62,653 nt of DNA from Hortaea werneckii (taxonomy: Eukaryota > Ascomycota > Dothideomycetes > Mycosphaerellales > Teratosphaeriaceae), in NCBI GenBank assembly GCA_037044905.1, contig JBAOKB010000005.1, positions 1-62,653 of the forward strand, given 5' to 3'. The notes under the pieces were generated by a model that was not told the origin of the DNA, ran no database searches, and was given only the letters and a program-made list of their open reading frames with translations. A program made the translations under genes and the position numbers. Shown here one piece after another: positions 58,739 to 62,653 of the stretch (the first letter of the stretch is position 1; every line of letters begins with the position of its first letter).

Positions 58739-60619
58739 TCAACTTGCCACAATCTCTCCATTCCTGCATTGTGTTCCATCAGCTACTAAGCCCATTGGTA
58801 CCCAACCTCCCTGATCACAGACGTCGAAGGCCGAACCACCTTCGGTGCAGAGGATACTGCCTTCCTCATCGCAGTCACCATCTGGTCTCGCTCGGACGTA
58901 TCTGTCGTCACGGTAGTAGCCAGCGCTTGTCTGACCTTGCTGTCTGTATTGATCGGTGCTGTCAGAATACGGGGCCAGGTTGGTCAGACATTCCATGCCG
59001 TCGGCAACAGCTCTTGGATATCCATAGGTCCACTCGTCTGATGAACCGTCTTGAGCGTAATTGCACGTGTAGAATTCTGTCGCTGAAGTGCAGATGAAAG
59101 TTCCCGGCACGCAAGGTAAATAGCGATCGAGATCGCCAGTCGCGTAAGCAGGACGGTTGGTACTAGACGGGCCAGACCCAGCCCCTGTACCCGTCGGCGT
59201 CGAGCCCGCTCCAGTTCTAGTCGACGAAGCAGAGATTGGCGGATAATTCGTTGGAGACAATGTCGCGGTTACTGCGGGCGGCTCGTTGCTAGACGCAGAG
59301 GGTGATGGCGTCGATGTGAGTTGGCACTGCCAGGCACAAACCCCAATGCTCTTACACCCGTAACCAGCAGCGCATGGACAGCTTGCTTCAGTCGCTGTGC
59401 AGGCCGATGGAGGAACCGAGGTATAATACATTGAAGGGCCTTCGGTGGTTTCAGTAGTGGTCTGTGGCATAGTGATCGTGATCAAAACCGTATCTGGACA
59501 GTCTATCGTCATTGTGATTGTGGTCGTCGAAGGTGAAGGACTTGTGCCATCAGCCATGCTAGAGCTCTCAATTGCCAAGCCAGAAGAGGTAGTTGGTGCT
59601 GCCACCCGATGCTGTGCGTAAGATGCTAATGAGCTGGCACTAATCGCACCCTGAGCGCTGTCTTGATCATCGTTGTCATACACAGTCTCCTCTGGCGTAG
59701 GGTTCTCTGCGGCCGAAGCGTACTGAACGGGAGCACTAAAGCTTACGGCTGCCGTCGATGTGGTTGTCGGCTCGCTGAAGCTAGCTGGCTCGTATGGTGC
59801 GTACGCCACTTCCCTGGTGGTAGTATGCGCAGCCATCGGGGCGCCAGACAAGCTCGTAGAGGGCTCATCACTATCGCCCATGGCTCTATACGTCTGGCCG
59901 TACGGTGTGGGTGAATCGCAGTCACCTTCGAATGCCGGGCTATTTGCGTCCATACCGTCGCCATACACGACATCAGGTCCCGGGTTCGGATAAACAGGAT
60001 TCTCATTCTCCGTTGTCGTGCAGTCATTCAAGCCTTCGAGGTTAGCTTTGAAGAGATATGGCAGACTTTCAAAGCTGTTGTAGACCTGACGTCTTCTTCT
60101 TCGCTTGGAGCTTGCCGTTGTGACGCTGATCTCGGCGCAGTTCATGTAGAATTCTCGGTTTCCGTCATGATTCTGCCAGGTCCAGGCTAGTAGCGCGTCA
60201 CCGGCAGGCGCGTAGGAGGGAACAGTGAAGTCGTAAGTGGATGTCAGAGGACAGCCGCCAATCATGCTTTTGATGACCCGAAATGTCGCACCATTGTCGT
60301 AAGACAGGGATATCTGGCACGAGCCTCCTAGGTGTGTTGCACTGCCAGCCAAAGTCATGTTATATGTTGAGCCGGCGGTATAAGTCGCGACAGGTTGTAT
60401 AGGCCTGTCATTCTGGTATCCCTTACACGGGAAATTCGAGCCGTCCGAGTCAAGCGGAGAAGTCATGCTATAATCTATGGTCTGGTAACTGGCGTTTGGG
60501 TTGTATTTGCTGTGCAATGGATAAGGCCAGCTCATCTCCATGTGACAGAGTGCTGTAGGTAACAAGAGGAAAATGCTGTACAGTGCTTGTGAGCTGGTCA
60601 TTGTGGTCATTGTGGCCAT
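58739..60619 (-). CDS. AA11-like lytic polysaccharide monooxygenase with C-terminal cysteine modules
   Basis: Single exon, 626 residues from the ATG at 60619. An ATG at 60739 in the same frame is possible but would bury the signal peptide, so the shorter form (MATMTTMTSSQALYSIFLLL ...ALC) is chosen. Cleavage after ALC exposes His in HMEMSWPYPLHSKYNP, the N-terminal copper-binding His of an LPMO. AA11-type blocks follow: DGSNFPCKGY, GSATHLGGSCQISLSYDNGA, IKSMIGGCPL, PAGDALLAWTWQNHDGNREF and YMNCAEISVT. After a basic RRRRRR stretch come a long Ser/Thr/Pro linker, a small Cys-rich patch (CPCAAGYGCKSIGVCAWQC), and two C-terminal six-cysteine-like blocks (about 530-580 and 590-626, ending VADGTQCRNGEIVAS) resembling the X278 module of AA11 proteins. 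Likely an extracellular chitin-active oxidase. Confidence 0.85.
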   Translation of the reverse strand: MATMTTMTSSQALYSIFLLLPTALCHMEMSWPYPLHSKYNPNASYQTIDYSMTSPLDSDGSNFPCKGYQNDRPIQPVATYTAGSTYNMTLAGSATHLGGSCQISLSYDNGATFRVIKSMIGGCPLTSTYDFTVPSYAPAGDALLAWTWQNHDGNREFYMNCAEISVTTASSKRRRRRQVYNSFESLPYLFKANLEGLNDCTTTENENPVYPNPGPDVVYGDGMDANSPAFEGDCDSPTPYGQTYRAMGDSDEPSTSLSGAPMAAHTTTREVAYAPYEPASFSEPTTTSTAAVSFSAPVQYASAAENPTPEETVYDNDDQDSAQGAISASSLASYAQHRVAAPTTSSGLAIESSSMADGTSPSPSTTTITMTIDCPDTVLITITMPQTTTETTEGPSMYYTSVPPSACTATEASCPCAAGYGCKSIGVCAWQCQLTSTPSPSASSNEPPAVTATLSPTNYPPISASSTRTGAGSTPTGTGAGSGPSSTNRPAYATGDLDRYLPCVPGTFICTSATEFYTCNYAQDGSSDEWTYGYPRAVADGMECLTNLAPYSDSTDQYRQQGQTSAGYYRDDRYVRARPDGDCDEEGSILCTEGGSAFDVCDQGGWVPMGLVADGTQCRNGEIVAS

Positions 60620-61139
60620 GTTTCTCTTGGATATCGTGACGATCGTAGAGCGTATGAGAGGCGTAAAATGCCATAGAAGGAAGAACGAGGCGCTAGAGTG
60701 TAGGGAATATATGTTGTAAGGCGGCCATCGTCCAGCCATTACCTACCTCTTCGTATGCTGCCCACCCGCATGAGAATTGTGCTAGCCATTTTGTTGAGAG
60801 TCATCCAGGCTGAGCCAGATCAGAGGTGGTGCGGCAAGGCATGAAGGGTTCGCAGTGGCGGCGGACGCATTCTTCGCGATGGTTGGCTGGCCCATTCGCA
60901 TTCCAGAGTCCGGCCTCCTACCTACTGTCTCCTTGCATATGGCAATGAACTGGCTGACCGACACGCTCGTATGCGCCGCGTCTTTGTATATTGACGAAAG
61001 AGTCTGGAGGAAAGCTGCATGGGTGACATTCAGGTAAGGCTATGATAAGGTATGGAGCGAACGCGATGGTCCAAGCTTCGACGCGTCTTTCACATCCAAT
61101 CCTCCGAGCATGCCTCTACGACTCCATTAAGGATTCAAT
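60620..61139. promoter_or_regulatory. Divergent region (LPMO / CENP-S gene)
   Basis: 520 bp between divergent starts; 60620-60739 is in frame with the LPMO and would be coding only if the upstream ATG is used. No distinct element recognised. Confidence 0.4.
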
Positions 61140-61460
61140 ATGGCCGGTTTACAGACTCAAGAAGAGGCAACAAAGGAGGATCGGCTCAAAGCCGCATTAT
61201 GGTATTCGATCGGACAGACAGTCGACGCGGTCTCTATGAATCAAGACGTCAACGCGACGCCTCACTTCATCGGCGGCCTGAGCGAGCTCGTCTGGGCGCA
61301 AATCGAGAATGTGACGGCCGACCTCGAAGCCTTCGCGAAACACGCTGGCCGCAATACGATCAATAGCCAGGACGTAGTGCTACTCGGGAGACGCAATGAG
61401 GGCCTGGAAGCAGTGCTAAAGACGGAAGCCAAAAACGTCAAAGAGGCAAATCAAAGATGA
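61140..61460 (+). CDS. MHF1: CENP-S / Mhf1 histone-fold protein
   Basis: Single exon, 106 residues. A histone fold is visible: RLKAALWYSIGQTVDAV (helix 1), LSELVWAQIENVTADLEAFA (long helix 2) and NTINSQDVVLLGRRNEGLEA (helix 3 region). The sequence pattern matches CENP-S, which pairs with CENP-X (Mhf2) in the kinetochore and in the FANCM/Fml1-MHF remodelling complex. Typical length for the family. It sits between sugar-metabolism genes but is a housekeeping nuclear protein, so the neighbourhood is not exclusively metabolic. Confidence 0.88.
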   Translation: MAGLQTQEEATKEDRLKAALWYSIGQTVDAVSMNQDVNATPHFIGGLSELVWAQIENVTADLEAFAKHAGRNTINSQDVVLLGRRNEGLEAVLKTEAKNVKEANQR

Positions 61461-61560
61461 AATCAGGCACGGTTTATAACAGTCTATGGCTGTATAGAAG
61501 CTCTACTCTGGACGTGCCGCAAAAAGGATATCTCGCTCAAAGTTTTGCATCTCCGAAAAG

Positions 61561-62606
61561 TCATTGCTTGTCAGGGAAGCCAAGGTTGACGCCGAATGCG
61601 GGATATACGAAACGAGTGATGCCCTTCTTCTTGTGGATGCCTTCAAGCGCGTCCATATCCGAGGAGTCGAGCTTGACCGTCTTCAAGTTCTCCTCTATCC
61701 GAGATGGAGTGACGGACTTTGGCAGAGCGCATTGGCCCTTGCTGACTGCACCAGTGGTCAGTACTGTGAACGAGTGATGGAGCGGAACTGGAAAAGGTAC
61801 CTTGGTAGCTGATCAAGATGGTGCCGGGGCCGACATTGTGCTTCTTCGCCACCTCTTGAACGCCCTCCTCCTGGAACAGAGGGCTTCCTGTGCTTCCAAG
61901 TGGGCTGTACGCTTCGATGAGGATGCCTTTGCTCTTGCAGAGATCGACGATATCTTGCTGTGGGCAGTATCTGAATGACAGGGGCGTGCGAATTAGCATG
62001 TACTACTTAGTGAAAAGATGTGGGAGACAAAGATGCTTACGGGTGGTTTTCGATCTGGTTGGCGGCTGGCATAACCTCGCAGTGAGGGAGCAGCTCCTCA
62101 AGGAATTTCACACTGTAGTTAGAAACACCAATTGCCTTCGTCTTGCCGGTCTTCAGGAGCTTCTCCATCTCCTTCCACGTCTTGATGTGGTTCCATTCCT
62201 TCATGTCGAGGTCTCGAGATCCGTCTGGAAGCTTGGGGATCATGGGGTGGTTGCCGTTCGGGTTCATTGGTACAGGCCAGTGCATGAGATACAAGTCAAT
62301 GTAGTCGAGTCCCAGACGCTTCAGGCCCTCGTCGATACATGCTTCTGGCTTGCGGTGGTATGTGCACCACAGCTTGCTTGTGACGAAGATGTCTTCACGT
62401 TTGCATACGCCACCCTCGATCGCTTTGCGGATACCGTCACCGACCTCGTTCTCGTTGCCGTAAACAAAGGCAGCATCAATATGTCTGTATCCGCTCTTCA
62501 GAGCATTTTCCACGGCGGTAGCGACCTGACCTGGATCACTTTGCCAGGTTCCAAGGCCAACGGCCGGAATTTTTGCGCCGGTGTTGAGAGTGAAGAAGGC
62601 TGACAT
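61561..62606 (-). CDS. Aldo-keto reductase (Gcy1 / glycerol dehydrogenase type)
   Basis: Exons 62041-62606, 61801-61970 and 61561-61745 (minus strand), introns of 70 and 54 nt, 921 nt, 306 residues. Junctions give QIENHPYCPQQDIVDLC and ILISYQVSKGQCALPKSVTP. Catalytic tetrad: Asp and Tyr in RHIDAAFVYGNE, Lys in VTSKLW, His in YLMHWPVPMN. NADP-binding KSVTPSRIEENLK closes the cofactor site. The C-terminus GITRFVYPAFGVNLGFPDK is that of fungal glycerol dehydrogenase / L-glyceraldehyde reductase / uronate reductase-like AKRs. It could reduce D-glucuronate made by MIOX, or simply glyceraldehyde; the sequence does not decide. Complete at the window edge (47 bp of upstream sequence remain). Confidence 0.92.
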
Positions 62607-62653
62607 GGCTGCAATGGGTTGAGTCTCCGGATGCTTGATGTGTTTGGGAGAGC

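Noticed and set aside
60620..60739. Longer LPMO start at 60739
   Set aside because: It would place 40 residues before the signal peptide and prevent exposure of the copper-binding N-terminal His.
1..62653. Transposons, RIP-degraded repeats, CRISPR arrays
   Set aside because: No reverse transcriptase, transposase, long terminal repeat, strongly AT-biased block or regular spacer array was seen.

Overview
The window is a gene-dense piece of a filamentous ascomycete (Pezizomycotina) nuclear genome. Introns are short (47-150 nt), nearly all GT-AG, and usually carry a CTRAY-type branch site close to the acceptor. The content is typically fungal: a UstYa/DUF3328 protein, a Zn(II)2Cys6 regulator, a fungal rhodopsin-domain membrane protein, a Dsc3 ubiquitin-ligase subunit, a Kar9/GAS2 protein, an AA11-like LPMO and an asco-type multicopper oxidase. 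A dothideomycete is my best guess, but that is inference. I see no transposase, reverse transcriptase, CRISPR array, rRNA or convincing tRNA.

Layout. 0.3-6 kb: secreted alpha-N-acetylglucosaminidase, a lone UstYa-like protein, a small one-TM protein and a small secreted cysteine protein. 6.4-18 kb: a large SNF2 ATPase, mitochondrial GrpE (Mge1), a 2.1 kb gene-free stretch, an HMG-box regulator and a DUF2470 membrane protein. 18.5-29.5 kb: Kar9-GAS2, two tandem low-complexity paralogues sharing a conserved C-terminal peptide, and a proteinase K-type secreted subtilase. 30.5-36 kb: a rhomboid, two ankyrin-repeat paralogues head to head, and UreG. 36.5-51 kb: a laccase-like oxidase with a long Ser/Thr-rich N-terminal extension, a rhodopsin-domain protein, an alpha/beta hydrolase with a GC-AG intron, an RCC1-like protein, Dsc3 and cytosolic leucyl-tRNA synthetase.

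51.4-62.6 kb is the most coherent neighbourhood: a Zn2Cys6 regulator, myo-inositol oxygenase, a KduD-like short-chain dehydrogenase divergent from a sorbitol/xylitol-type zinc dehydrogenase, an AA11-like LPMO, the CENP-S/Mhf1 histone-fold gene, and an aldo-keto reductase. MIOX makes D-glucuronate from myo-inositol. Fungal uronate and pentitol catabolism then uses exactly AKR, SDR and zinc-MDR enzymes, so this could be an inositol/uronate utilisation cluster. This rests on family membership and proximity, not on evidence of co-regulation.

Multi-exon models were assembled by hand. Every junction given keeps the reading frame and restores a family motif or a paralogue alignment. Where the longest open frame began at a non-ATG codon I used the first sensible ATG.
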